Positions 54,568-63,483 of a stretch of 64,000 bases of DNA are shown here, one piece after another. Numbering within the stretch: the stretch's first letter is position 1; each line of letters begins with the position of its first letter. The position numbers and the translations under genes were made by a program. The notes under the pieces were generated by a model. The model was given only the letters and a program-made list of their open reading frames with translations, searched no databases and was not told where the DNA came from. Source of the stretch: Corynebacterium hindlerae (GTDB taxonomy: Bacteria > Actinomycetota > Actinomycetes > Mycobacteriales > Mycobacteriaceae); NCBI RefSeq assembly GCF_014117265.1, contig NZ_CP059833.1:1767069-1831068 (forward strand), read 5' to 3'.

Positions 54568-55151
54568 TCAGCTAGTGGCTTGCTTGTGAGCTGGTGGAGA
54601 GCAAAGCCCGCGTACATGTCCGCCAGCTCATCGGCGGTGTATTCGCCGTCGTCGTTGAACCACTGTGCGACCCCGATGCCCATGTCGATGAGGGCCCAGC
54701 AGGTGATCTTCACATCGGCCGCTGTAAAAACGCCCTTATCGACGCCCTCGGAGACAATACTGATCCACCGACCGACGTAGTCCCGTCGCAGCTGCAAAAC
54801 AATGCTGCGGGCGGGCTCTTCCAGATTGCTGAGCTGGGAATTAGTCACCCGGACTCGCCGGGCCTGCGTGGCGTGGAAGCGGACGTGGTTGCGGACGGTG
54901 GCGGTGAGTTGTTCGATCGGATCTGTCAGCCCAGCGATCGCCCTGGCATGGGTGCGTAGCATTTCTTCCATTGCGCTGGTGGCGATCTCTTGGAGGATCT
55001 CTTGCTTGGACGAGCAGTGGTTGTACAAGCTGGAGGCCCGCATTCCCACCACCTCAGCGATGTGTTCCATGCCGGTGGCGTGATAGCCGCGGGCGTCGAA
55101 AAGTTGCAGGGCCGCGGTGATGATTTGTTCGCGGCGCTGTTGGTTAGCCAC
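54564..55151 (-). CDS. TetR-family regulator of fatty acid genes
   Basis: A 195-residue TetR repressor. The helix-turn-helix is GMEHIAEVVGMRASSLYNHC (about 27-46), ending in the conserved YxH-type motif, and the C-terminal domain is helical with the KstR2/FadR-like pattern VRNHVRFHATQARRVRVTNS. It starts at GTG 55151, behind AGGGGGAA. The divergent gene is an acyl-CoA dehydrogenase, and a 14-bp site between them recurs before the 3-hydroxyacyl-CoA dehydrogenase gene. Both are therefore likely targets, released by an acyl-CoA ligand. Confidence 0.88.
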   Translation of the reverse strand: MANQQRREQIITAALQLFDARGYHATGMEHIAEVVGMRASSLYNHCSSKQEILQEIATSAMEEMLRTHARAIAGLTDPIEQLTATVRNHVRFHATQARRVRVTNSQLSNLEEPARSIVLQLRRDYVGRWISIVSEGVDKGVFTAADVKITCWALIDMGIGVAQWFNDDGEYTADELADMYAGFALHQLTSKPLAD

Positions 55152-55200
55152 GGTTCCCCCTTCTCTTGACAGCTTTTGCGATCCCGGTCACAATAATGTG

Positions 55201-55214
55201 CTAATGGCCATTCG
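55201..55214. promoter_or_regulatory. TetR operator candidate, site 1
   Basis: CTAATGGCCATTCG, with the perfect palindromic core AATGGCCATT, lies between tetR and the acyl-CoA dehydrogenase. The longer dyad CTAA...TTAG spans 55201-55218. The reverse complement matches site 2 (57571-57584) at 13 of 14 positions. Confidence 0.7.
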
Positions 55215-55228
55215 TTAGTGGAGGTGCA

Positions 55229-56404
55229 ATGTCCCACAATATATTTAAGTCTACAACCGATTTCCTGGGCGTTTTCGATGACGTTTCCGAAACGGACGCT
55301 GCAGCGTGGGCCCGCGCCGCATCGTTGAAGGAGGAAGTTCACGAGATTATCAATGATGCCTGGGAACGTGCCGAATACCCTACCCACCTCGCGAAGCGCC
55401 TGGGGGACCTGGACCTTCTCACCGATGGGCTGAACATCCCTGGACACGAGCACCTCTCCCCGCTGGCGGCAGGCCTGGTTCAAATGGAAATCACCCGCAT
55501 CGACGCCTCCCTCGGCACCGTCATCGCCGTGCAGCCCGGCTTGGCGATGCGCGCGATCGACATACTGGGCAGCGGTGAGCACAAGGACGAATGGTTAGAC
55601 GCTTTGGCCCGTGGTGAAAAACTCGCTGCCTTCGGTCTCACCGAACCAGAGCATGGCTCCGACTCCATCGCCCTGGAAACCACCGCTGTCCGCGATGGGG
55701 ACTTCTACGTCCTCAACGGCGAAAAGAAATGGATCGGAAATGGCTCCGTCGGTGACGTCACGGTGATTTTCGCACGCACCGAAGATGGCAACGTTTCGGC
55801 CTTCCTCGTGCCACAAGATACCCCGGGTTACTCTGCGCAGACCCAGGTGGGCAAGGTGTCGCTGCGGGCCATCAAGCAGGCCCACATCGTGCTGGAAAAC
55901 TGTCGCGTTCCCCTGTCAGCGAAAATGCCGGGATGCGGCTCCTTCAAAGATGTCGCCCGCGTCCTCACCGCCACCCGTGTTGGCGTGTCCTGGATGGCAC
56001 TCGGCTCCGCCATCGCCTGCTACGAACAGGCCCGCGACTACGCGCTGGAGCGCAAACAGTTCGGTCGCGAACTTGCCAATGCGCAAATCATCCAGCAACG
56101 CCTCACCAACATGCTCATGGACATTAGCCAGATGATGCTCATGTGTCGCCGCGTCACCGACGCCCTGGCCAACGGAACCATGCGCCCCGAGCAGGCCTCT
56201 ATGGCTAAGGTGCACAACACGCGCGCCGCACGCCGCGTGGCTGCCGACGCTCGCGACATGCTCGGTGGGGTCGGTATCCTGCTCGAAAACCACATCATCC
56301 GCCACATGGTGGACATCGAGGCGATGCACACTTACGAGGGCACCGACACCGTGCAGTCGCTGATCATCGGCAAGAAGATCACCGGAATGTCGGCCTATAA
56401 GTAG
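55229..56404 (+). CDS. Acyl-CoA dehydrogenase
   Basis: A 391-residue FAD enzyme. AFGLTEPEHGSDSIALETTA (about 132-151) is the FAD/substrate loop, and VLNGEKKWIGNGSVGDVTVI the middle beta domain. DMLGGVGILLENHIIRHMVD and MHTYEGTDTVQSLIIGKKIT near the C-terminus carry the catalytic-Glu region, with glutaryl-CoA-dehydrogenase-like spacing. It starts 14 bp after the TetR operator candidate, so repression would block transcription directly. It is functionally paired with the 3-hydroxyacyl-CoA dehydrogenase gene to its right, which has the same operator. Confidence 0.92.
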   Translation: MSHNIFKSTTDFLGVFDDVSETDAAAWARAASLKEEVHEIINDAWERAEYPTHLAKRLGDLDLLTDGLNIPGHEHLSPLAAGLVQMEITRIDASLGTVIAVQPGLAMRAIDILGSGEHKDEWLDALARGEKLAAFGLTEPEHGSDSIALETTAVRDGDFYVLNGEKKWIGNGSVGDVTVIFARTEDGNVSAFLVPQDTPGYSAQTQVGKVSLRAIKQAHIVLENCRVPLSAKMPGCGSFKDVARVLTATRVGVSWMALGSAIACYEQARDYALERKQFGRELANAQIIQQRLTNMLMDISQMMLMCRRVTDALANGTMRPEQASMAKVHNTRAARRVAADARDMLGGVGILLENHIIRHMVDIEAMHTYEGTDTVQSLIIGKKITGMSAYK

Positions 56405-56457
56405 CGGGCTGCTTTTGCTTGCCGACGCCGCGTCCCTGGCTCTCAGCGGGCACGGCT

Positions 56458-57555
56458 CTACAATTCGCCGAGGTCCTCGGCAAGCTCGAAGATGCCTTTC
56501 TTCCAGCCGAAGCCGAGCTTGAGGCCGGTATCGATATCGGCGGGAGAGTTGGCGATCTCGGAGCAATGGGTGCGGCAGTACTCCAGCATGGTGTGAAATA
56601 GCTCGCGTGCGAAGTTGCCCGATGGGGTATCGCTGGCCATGAGTTCCCGCGGGTCGTCGGCGGGAAGCGTGGGGGTTTGGCGCGGGCGGTAGGTGAAGTC
56701 GGTGTCGATGGTTTCTTCGCGGCCGCGGTAGAAGCCCCCAGGGCCAGTGCTCCCTATGAGACCGCGTTCTACCAGGCCCGCGATGAAAGCGTCGCCGCGC
56801 AGCGGGTACTGGGAATAGCCGTCATCCGCGGGGAGGGAGTCCTCGAGGCTGCCCCAAATTGGGTCGACGAGTTGCAGGCCGATGTAGTCGAGGAGCCCAA
56901 AAATTCCGGTTCGTGGGATGCCGAAGGGGCGCCCGAAGGTGGCGTCGGCAAGCTCGTAGCTGAGGCCATGTTTGCGGGCGAGGTGCACGCCCGCAGCGAG
57001 CCAGAAGCAGCCGACTCGGTTGGCGATGAAACCGGGGGTGTCACGGCAGGTCAGGGCGGTTTTCCCGAGCTGGTCGGTGATCGCCTGCTCGAGGGTTGCG
57101 TGCGTCTCTGGATGAGGGGCGACGAGTTCCACCAACTGCATGATGTGGGGCGGGTTGAAGAAGTGGGTGATGGCGAAGCGGTCGGGATCCTTAACTCCCC
57201 GCACCAGCTCGGACAGTGGCAGCGTGGACGTGTTGGAGCTCAAGTAGGCGCCATCTTTGAGTTCTAGTTGGCGGTAAAGGTCATGCTTGGCCTGTAGGTC
57301 CTCGAAGATCGCCTCCACTACCCAGTCGCATTCCTTGACCAGATCGAGGTCGGTTGCGGTACTTGCTGGGGTGACGTTCTCCGCAAGCTCTGGGGAGGGA
57401 AAACCGCCACGCTGCAGCTGCAGATCGATCCCGCGTTGGGCGCCGTCCCGATCCAGATCGAACAGATACACTTTCATTCCCGAGCTGGCCATGAGTGCGG
57501 CGATGCCCGCCCCCATCGATCCCGCACCAATCACAGCTGCAGTTGAAATTGGCAT
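56458..57555 (-). CDS. 3-hydroxyacyl-CoA dehydrogenase
   Basis: A 365-residue NAD-dependent enzyme for the third step of beta-oxidation, lacking a fused hydratase. The N-terminal Rossmann loop is AAVIGAGSMGAGIAALMASS (6-25). SSNTSTLPLSEL and FAITHFFNPPHIMQLVELVA (about 131-150) carry the catalytic Ser, His and Asn region, and DTPGFIANRVGCFWLAAGVH the 3HCDH signature, followed by two C-terminal 3HCDH repeats. The start ATG lies 16 bp from a site nearly identical to the TetR operator at 55201. It is convergent with the acyl-CoA dehydrogenase gene. Confidence 0.9.
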   Translation of the reverse strand: MPISTAAVIGAGSMGAGIAALMASSGMKVYLFDLDRDGAQRGIDLQLQRGGFPSPELAENVTPASTATDLDLVKECDWVVEAIFEDLQAKHDLYRQLELKDGAYLSSNTSTLPLSELVRGVKDPDRFAITHFFNPPHIMQLVELVAPHPETHATLEQAITDQLGKTALTCRDTPGFIANRVGCFWLAAGVHLARKHGLSYELADATFGRPFGIPRTGIFGLLDYIGLQLVDPIWGSLEDSLPADDGYSQYPLRGDAFIAGLVERGLIGSTGPGGFYRGREETIDTDFTYRPRQTPTLPADDPRELMASDTPSGNFARELFHTMLEYCRTHCSEIANSPADIDTGLKLGFGWKKGIFELAEDLGEL

Positions 57556-57570
57556 AGCACTCTCCCTTGG

Positions 57571-57584
57571 CGAATGGTCATTAG
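57571..57584. promoter_or_regulatory. TetR operator candidate, site 2
   Basis: CGAATGGTCATTAG, 16 bp upstream of the 3-hydroxyacyl-CoA dehydrogenase start, is the reverse complement of the site at 55201-55214 with one difference. This places the gene in the same small regulon. Confidence 0.7.
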
Positions 57585-57651
57585 TCTGACACGTAGCCTA
57601 CGTCATAGTCAAGGGTTGTGCAATGAAAACTGGCCGGAAGAGCCGCTAAAC

Positions 57652-60255
57652 CTAGTCGACGCTCGGTCGCGCCCCACCTGGCGGGATCGCTCCAGGAGGC
57701 TGCGCCGTAGGAGGCTGCGGAGCTGGCGGCTTCACGACGGGCGGTGCTGCCATCGGTGGTTTAGCAGCGGGTGGTTTGGCGGCCGGGGGAACAGCCACAG
57801 GTGGTTTGGCAACCGGAGGCTTTGCCACAGGTGGCGTCGCTACTGGGGGCGCAGCCACGGGAGGCTGTGCCACAGGAGGCTTTGCCACAGGTGGTGCCGC
57901 CACGGGAGGCTGTGCCGCAGGAGGCTGCGCGGCAGGGGGTTTTGCAGTCGGGGGCTGTGCTGCTGGGGGAGCAGCTACGGGAGGCTGTGCCACAGGTGGT
58001 GCTGCTACCGGAGCTTTGGTAACCGGAGGAGCAGCCACAGGAGGAGCAGCCACAGGTGGCTTTGCCGCAGGCGACGCAGTTACCGGAGGAGTCACTGACT
58101 TAGGTTCAGGAGTTTCAGCGACGCTCGCGGGTGGCTCGGCAGGGGATTCCGCAGGGTCTGGTGCAGGCTTTTGCGGTGTGATTTCGATGCGCTTTGGTGC
58201 CTCCAGGAACTGTGGTTCGCGGAATTCTGGGAGGTTCCCGTCGGTGAGGACGGCGTCGCGAAGCATAACTGCTACGTCCGTGACTTTGGCAGGGGTGCCG
58301 AGCGCCTTCGTGCCGCCGTCGAGCATGGTGTTGCAGAACGGGCAGCCGGTGATGATTTCCTCGGACGCAGCGAGGGCTTCGGTGGCGCGATTTTCGTTGA
58401 TACGGGTGCCGAGCTTTTCTTCCATGAACATCCGCGCGCCACCTGCACCACAACAGAAGCTGGTGTCGCGGCTGCGAGGCATTTCTACCAGTGGACCAGC
58501 TGCCGTGATCAGTTCGCGTGGCGGGTCGTACACCTTGTTGTGCCGGCCGAGGAAGCATGGATCGTGGTAGGTGACCGGCTTGCGGTTTTCGGGGCCACGC
58601 GGGATAGGTGTGAGCAGGCCCTCACGCACCAGCCGGTTGAGGAGCTGGGTGTGGTGGATGACATCGTAGTGGCCATCGAAGTCCGGGTATTCCTTGCGCA
58701 GCGTGTTAAAACAGTGCGCACACGAGGTGATGATCTTGCGCTGGCCGGCCGGGTAGGTGGCGAAGGCATCGTCCAGTACCTCCACGTTGGTGGCGGCGAG
58801 CATCTGGAACAGGAACTCGTTGCCAGCACGACGCGCCGGGTCACCAGTACACGATTCCCCCTCGATGACCGCGAACTTCACGCCCGCCACATTGAGCAAC
58901 TCTGCGATAGCGCGGGACGTCTTTCGGCCGTTGTCATCGAACGCACCAGCGCAACCCACCCACAGCAAGTACTCGAAATCCGTGCCGTCAGACACCACCG
59001 GCACCGGAATACCATCGCGGTTCGCCTCCTCCACCCAGGACATCCGCTCTGCGGAGTTTCGACCCCACGGGTTTCCCTTGACCTCCAGGTTCTTAAACAT
59101 TCCCGTGAGCTCCGACGGGAAGTCGGACTCGGCCAGCACCTGGAAACGACGCAGGTTAGCAATGTGGTCAATGTGCTCAATATCTACCGGGCACTGCTCC
59201 ACGCAGGCGCCACAGTTAGTGCAGCTCCACAGCGCATCTGGATCCACAGCTGTACCCACCAGCTTCAGCACGTCAACTTCTTGGTGCGGAATCGCATCAC
59301 GAATGCCCGTGAGCAACAACTTCGGAGACAGTGGTTTTTCGGTGTGCCATGCGGGGCACTGTTCCTGGCAACGGCCGCAGTCCGTACACGCGGAGACATC
59401 GAGCAGCATCTTCCAGGGTGCGTCGGCAAGCGTACCGATGCCAAGCTTATCGACGTCCGGATCCGCATTCTCAAGCGTTAAATGCTTATCCCCGGAGAGC
59501 AACGGTGGTAATGCCCCGAGCGACTTTTTGCCAGGCGTGCGCGTAAAGAACAGCGTGAAGAAGGCGAGGAAGCGGTGCCAGGCCACGCCCCAGCGCAGCT
59601 GGCGACCCACCACGAACAGCCACACCATGCCGGAAAGCAACTTGATCAGCGCAAACACCGAAACCAGCAGGGGAGAGGCTGGCAATGGGATCAGACGCGA
59701 GACAAAGTCAGCCCACACGGAGCCGTCACGGAACGTAGCAATCTGCGAGGCCTTGACCAACAGCATGCCCAGCCCCTCAATGAGGACCACAGCCTCGACA
59801 AAGTGGGCGGCGCGGGCGTTAGAGCCGTAAAACCTATCGAAGCGGTTATCGGAACCGGCTCGCAACCGAACCCCAATGAGGAACAGGATTCCCAGGACTG
59901 TTCCTAGGCCGAGGATTTCCTCAACGAAGTGGTAGATCTCCCAATCACAGAAGCCACCGGCCGGAGAGAAGGTTTGTACGTAGGCCTCAAACCAGAACAC
60001 CGACCCGATGATGAAGCCAAACATCACGAACCAGTGCGCGAGGGCAACGAATGGCTTCCGGGCCATTCCTTCATGGAGGACAACCTTGCGCAGCACCGTC
60101 CACACGCGCTTACCGATGTTGGATGCACGATCGGTTGTTGGTTGGCCCGCAGCGATGAGACGGTAAAGGCGCCACGCCCCGCTCAGGAAGTAAACCCAAG
60201 CAGGCAGTGACGCCACTACTCCGAAAATGCCAAGCGCGATGCTGGTTGAGGTCAT
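57652..60255 (-). CDS. Membrane-bound Fe-S heterodisulfide-reductase-like oxidoreductase (Rv0338c-like) with Pro/Ala-rich tail
   Basis: An 867-residue protein. About six N-terminal helices (to about residue 240) form a narG-gamma/cytochrome-b-like domain. Two 4Fe-4S motifs follow: CTDCGRCQEQCPAW (about 287-300) and CTNCGACVEQCPVD (about 344-357). Then come two cysteine-rich CCG domains (ITSCAHCFNTLRKE, YHDPCFLGRHN and SFCCGAGGARMF, about 505-600). The enzyme likely passes electrons from acyl-CoA oxidation (ETF) to quinone; that role is inferred from family members. The last 150 residues are a low-complexity run of PPVA(A/K/Q)PP units, far longer than the family needs. Confidence 0.88.
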   Translation of the reverse strand: MTSTSIALGIFGVVASLPAWVYFLSGAWRLYRLIAAGQPTTDRASNIGKRVWTVLRKVVLHEGMARKPFVALAHWFVMFGFIIGSVFWFEAYVQTFSPAGGFCDWEIYHFVEEILGLGTVLGILFLIGVRLRAGSDNRFDRFYGSNARAAHFVEAVVLIEGLGMLLVKASQIATFRDGSVWADFVSRLIPLPASPLLVSVFALIKLLSGMVWLFVVGRQLRWGVAWHRFLAFFTLFFTRTPGKKSLGALPPLLSGDKHLTLENADPDVDKLGIGTLADAPWKMLLDVSACTDCGRCQEQCPAWHTEKPLSPKLLLTGIRDAIPHQEVDVLKLVGTAVDPDALWSCTNCGACVEQCPVDIEHIDHIANLRRFQVLAESDFPSELTGMFKNLEVKGNPWGRNSAERMSWVEEANRDGIPVPVVSDGTDFEYLLWVGCAGAFDDNGRKTSRAIAELLNVAGVKFAVIEGESCTGDPARRAGNEFLFQMLAATNVEVLDDAFATYPAGQRKIITSCAHCFNTLRKEYPDFDGHYDVIHHTQLLNRLVREGLLTPIPRGPENRKPVTYHDPCFLGRHNKVYDPPRELITAAGPLVEMPRSRDTSFCCGAGGARMFMEEKLGTRINENRATEALAASEEIITGCPFCNTMLDGGTKALGTPAKVTDVAVMLRDAVLTDGNLPEFREPQFLEAPKRIEITPQKPAPDPAESPAEPPASVAETPEPKSVTPPVTASPAAKPPVAAPPVAAPPVTKAPVAAPPVAQPPVAAPPAAQPPTAKPPAAQPPAAQPPVAAPPVAKPPVAQPPVAAPPVATPPVAKPPVAKPPVAVPPAAKPPAAKPPMAAPPVVKPPAPQPPTAQPPGAIPPGGARPSVD
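57660..58110 (-). repeat. Coding low-complexity repeats (PPVAxPP)
   Basis: Short units of 12-15 bp encoding PPVAA, PPVAK and PPVAQ repeat about 30 times in the 3' part of the Fe-S reductase gene. Copy number is likely to vary between strains by slippage. The antisense frames (Gly-rich) are artefacts. Confidence 0.85.
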
Positions 60256-60331
60256 ATGGGGCGGATCCTCTAGTTAGATTTCGACAAGGGATGCTCTACC
60301 AACCATAGGCCTAAACTACCGCGCGGCTAAA

Positions 60332-62623
60332 TTACATATCCTTCTGCTGAGACTGGACTCCCAGTTGACGCAACGCACGTGCCGTAGCCAAGAACAGACC
60401 AAGGCCACCCAGCAAGGACATCAAACCGATACCGATCACGAAACCAGCCAGCCAGCCGCCCGATGTCAGCCCGCCCGTCTGGGCAGAGTTCGTCACCTGA
60501 GGGTTCTGAGAATTCTGGTTAGGAGCCGCGGGAACAGGAGTTGACTTCTTCGAAGGCACCCGCTTCGGCGCTACAGTCTGCTTGGTGGGCGCCGCAGAAT
60601 TCTTCTTCGCCTTGGAATCAGACTTCGCTGCTGGCTTCGAACCGCCACCAGAAGCGGGGGCCTTAGTTCCGCCGCCAGTGCCGCCACCAGCCGAAGCAGG
60701 GGCCTTAGAACCACCTGTCTGGGCCTTAGCAGGGGCCGGGCTGTTGTCGCTGTTACCCGTCTTAGCAGCAGGAGCAGCCGCGGCTGGTGCGGTTTTAGCC
60801 GTGGTGGAATCCTTAGAGTTCTTATCGGGGTTCATCAGGTGAGACGCCAACTTCAGGCCAACCGCCCCAAGGCCAAGAGCCAAGCCGATGTTTTCCGCGG
60901 CCCCGTTACCTTGGGACTTACCGCCTTCGCTAGGAGGCGTTGGGGAGCCAGGGGCTGGGGCTGCTGAAGTGGGATCCGTGGATGGATCCGTTTCATCCGT
61001 GCCTGACTCACCCGTGCCTGGCTTATCCGAATTCTGCTCACACGTCGGGGTGGTATCCCGCTCAGGTTGCTCCGAGAGGTTGAGAGTCTTGGGGTCGATG
61101 CCCATCGTTTCTGCAGCGTCGTACAGGGCAGAATCGCCAACCATGTAGTAGGCCACGATTTCCGTGTACAGCTTGCCTCCCTGTGCGAGCTCGCCTTCGA
61201 AGGAGTAGACCACGCGGTACGCACCTGGCTGGGTGAAGAAGAAGCCCATGTGGTCATGTGCCGTCTTCGGGTAGTGAACCCTTAAGGAAAGATCCTCAGA
61301 GTCGAGTGCAATGGTGGTTGAGCTCAAGGAATCATGCGTTGCAATCATTCGCCCAGGACCCTCGACCTTGTCGAGGCCAAGGCGAAGCCCGTCAGCAGTG
61401 ACGGAGTTGTAGTCGAAGTTCTCCGTAGAAAAACCTGGCCACGGCAGTTCGAAGTCTTGTTGCTGTGGCAGCACCCAGGCCGCGCACACCCCAAGCTGGG
61501 TGGCGATAGCCGACGGGAGCTGGTGCAGCGCGCGATTCGGGACAGCGTAGACGAACTGGGTGGATCGGTGATCGCCATCCACGTCACTGTGCATCTTGGC
61601 TTCGGCCTCACGGCCAGCGCCGAACAGACCCATGTCCTGGTGGCCATGCGTGATGATTTTCTTCGGGTTGGAACGCCACAGCAGTTTCTGGACCTGGTCC
61701 TTGCTCTGGACGTACACCTCACGTTCGGCTTCACCGGGAGTTGGTGGTGCCGTGGGGTCAGCAGCCTTGCTCAACTCATCACGGATCACCTCAGCGGACC
61801 TCTTGATGGGGGCCAGGTTCTTCGTGGTGCCTTCTGGAAGTCCCACCTCTTCATCGGAGCCCACGAGCCACCGGGTGGTCACCTTCGGACCAGTTTCCGT
61901 GCTGCCGTCGGTCTTCTTGCCGCTGACCTGCCAGGTGAGGTCGTAGATTCCTGGTTTGCTAAAGGTCCAGCTGTAGTGGCCGTGAGAGCCCACCTGCAGA
62001 TCAAAATTCATCATCTTGTCTTTGGTGGAGAAGATTCGCTTAGGCTTTTGCACGGACCGGTTGTAGAAGAACAACTCGACGTCGCCTGGGCCTTCTACTT
62101 CAGCGAGCGTCATGTTGACCTTGTTGCCCTCAAAGTCCGTGGGCACCTCTAGCTCGTGGTGCTTATCGAAGGCGCCTGCGCCGGCCCACAGCGGGCGCCA
62201 CGCATCAGTGAAGTCCACTTCCTGTGGAGCCACCCACAGGATGTCCCCTGGCTCGCCGAGGAAGCTGAGGTTGGGGTCGTCGTAAGGCACGACGAGGCGC
62301 GAGACCTCATCGCCTTTCTTGTTGGCGTCCGGGGCAAGGCGCATGCAGAGTTCGTCGGCAGGTACTGGCACCTGACCATCCACGATCATGGTCGTGAGTT
62401 CACCGTTGTAGTGAGTGGCGTAGATAGCGTCGAAGTGGGCTTGGTACGCGAGCTTGCGCCCGGCACACGGGTGCAGCTCGTTTGTCCCCGCCATCTTCGT
62501 ATCAGCCGGAAGATTAACACCGAAGCCCCTGTTACCCGGCTTAAATTCGGTTGCCTGAGCAGTAGGAACGAGCGTGGAGAAAGCGAGTAGGCTCGCTGCA
62601 ACAAAGCTTAAGGTCTTTTTCAT
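60332..62623 (-). CDS. Secreted anchored-repeat surface protein associated with an ABC transporter
   Basis: A 763-residue protein with a signal peptide (LSFVAASLLAFSTLVPTAQA, ending ATEF). It has two actinobacterial surface-repeat domains, each with the pattern G-x-H-x-H-x-x-x-F-x-x-PG-x-Y: HGHYSWTFSKPGIYDLTW (about 205-222) and HDHMGFFFTQPGAYRVVY (about 460-477). A long Ser/Pro/Ala/Lys-rich linker (about 530-715) and a C-terminal membrane helix with basic tail follow. No LPxTG is seen. It is the last gene of an overlapping operon with a permease and an ATPase. Start ATG 62623 overlaps the permease stop. The His-rich motifs suggest metal binding. Confidence 0.85.
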   Translation of the reverse strand: MKKTLSFVAASLLAFSTLVPTAQATEFKPGNRGFGVNLPADTKMAGTNELHPCAGRKLAYQAHFDAIYATHYNGELTTMIVDGQVPVPADELCMRLAPDANKKGDEVSRLVVPYDDPNLSFLGEPGDILWVAPQEVDFTDAWRPLWAGAGAFDKHHELEVPTDFEGNKVNMTLAEVEGPGDVELFFYNRSVQKPKRIFSTKDKMMNFDLQVGSHGHYSWTFSKPGIYDLTWQVSGKKTDGSTETGPKVTTRWLVGSDEEVGLPEGTTKNLAPIKRSAEVIRDELSKAADPTAPPTPGEAEREVYVQSKDQVQKLLWRSNPKKIITHGHQDMGLFGAGREAEAKMHSDVDGDHRSTQFVYAVPNRALHQLPSAIATQLGVCAAWVLPQQQDFELPWPGFSTENFDYNSVTADGLRLGLDKVEGPGRMIATHDSLSSTTIALDSEDLSLRVHYPKTAHDHMGFFFTQPGAYRVVYSFEGELAQGGKLYTEIVAYYMVGDSALYDAAETMGIDPKTLNLSEQPERDTTPTCEQNSDKPGTGESGTDETDPSTDPTSAAPAPGSPTPPSEGGKSQGNGAAENIGLALGLGAVGLKLASHLMNPDKNSKDSTTAKTAPAAAAPAAKTGNSDNSPAPAKAQTGGSKAPASAGGGTGGGTKAPASGGGSKPAAKSDSKAKKNSAAPTKQTVAPKRVPSKKSTPVPAAPNQNSQNPQVTNSAQTGGLTSGGWLAGFVIGIGLMSLLGGLGLFLATARALRQLGVQSQQKDM

Positions 62624-63483
62624 GCGGGAATTCCTTTGTTGAAGGTGCGAAGGACGCCATTTTTGGGGGACAGCAACCAACACAGGAAGAAAATGACAGT
62701 ACAAGTAAGAACAATGGTCGCGCCGGTAGGAAGGTTTGCGGCCCAGGAAAGATAAATACCCAGGAAGCTGCCGATGCCACCGATAGCGGCGGAAAGCAAC
62801 ATCATCACGCCGAGGCGGTCTGTGAGCAACCTTGCCGACGCCGCAGGCGTAATCAGCAACGCGAGAACCAAAATGTTGCCGATTGTGCGGACAGAGATCA
62901 CCACCGCAGCTGTCACCATCACATACATCACGATGTCCAGCGCAAAAACCGGCAGGCCTTGGGCTCGGGCGGACTCCCGATCCAGGCTCACGGCGACGAG
63001 CTCCTTGTTGAAGGCCAGCAGCACAGTGATGACCACCGCACCAACAATGAACACCAAAATGATGTCCGAATCAGGCACACCGTTGATCGACCCGAACAAG
63101 AAACTAGTAAGTGAGGCGGTATAGCCGTCTATTCGGGAAATAATCACCAAACCGAGGGCAAAGGCTGCGGCATAGAAAATACCGATCAGTGTATCTTCCT
63201 TCACGCGTCGACGCTGTGAGAACACAGCGACCAGCAGGGCCACCACCGTGCCGGCTACCGCCCCACCAATTAGCACAGAACCCTGCAGCGCAAAGGCGAT
63301 GGCGATGCCGGGGAAGACAGCGTGCGCGACAGCGTCACCGATGAAGGCCATCCCACGCAACACCACGTGCGTACCGACGACGGCACACACCAAGGAACTA
63401 AGCACCGAGATCAGCAGCGCCTTGGGGAGAAAAGCGAGAGCCGGGTTAGTCAGGTCAGACAGGAACTGAGTGAAAGAGATCAT
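62620..63483 (-). CDS. Metal-type ABC transporter permease (ABC-3 family, anchored-repeat type)
   Basis: A 287-residue integral membrane protein with about eight helices, of the zinc/manganese ABC-3 permease type. MAFIGDAVAHAVFPGIAIAF (about 44-63) is the family signature, followed by a cytoplasmic loop with DTLIGIFYAAAFALGLVIIS that contacts the ATPase. ATG 63483 overlaps the ATPase stop and its own stop overlaps the surface-protein start (ATGA at both junctions), so the three products are coupled. It probably imports a divalent metal; the ion is not readable. Confidence 0.9.
   Translation of the reverse strand: MISFTQFLSDLTNPALAFLPKALLISVLSSLVCAVVGTHVVLRGMAFIGDAVAHAVFPGIAIAFALQGSVLIGGAVAGTVVALLVAVFSQRRRVKEDTLIGIFYAAAFALGLVIISRIDGYTASLTSFLFGSINGVPDSDIILVFIVGAVVITVLLAFNKELVAVSLDRESARAQGLPVFALDIVMYVMVTAAVVISVRTIGNILVLALLITPAASARLLTDRLGVMMLLSAAIGGIGSFLGIYLSWAANLPTGATIVLTCTVIFFLCWLLSPKNGVLRTFNKGIPA

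Noticed and set aside
57776..58570. Gly-rich PE_PGRS-like frame on the plus strand
   Set aside because: It is the antisense of the PPVAxPP repeats of the Fe-S reductase gene.
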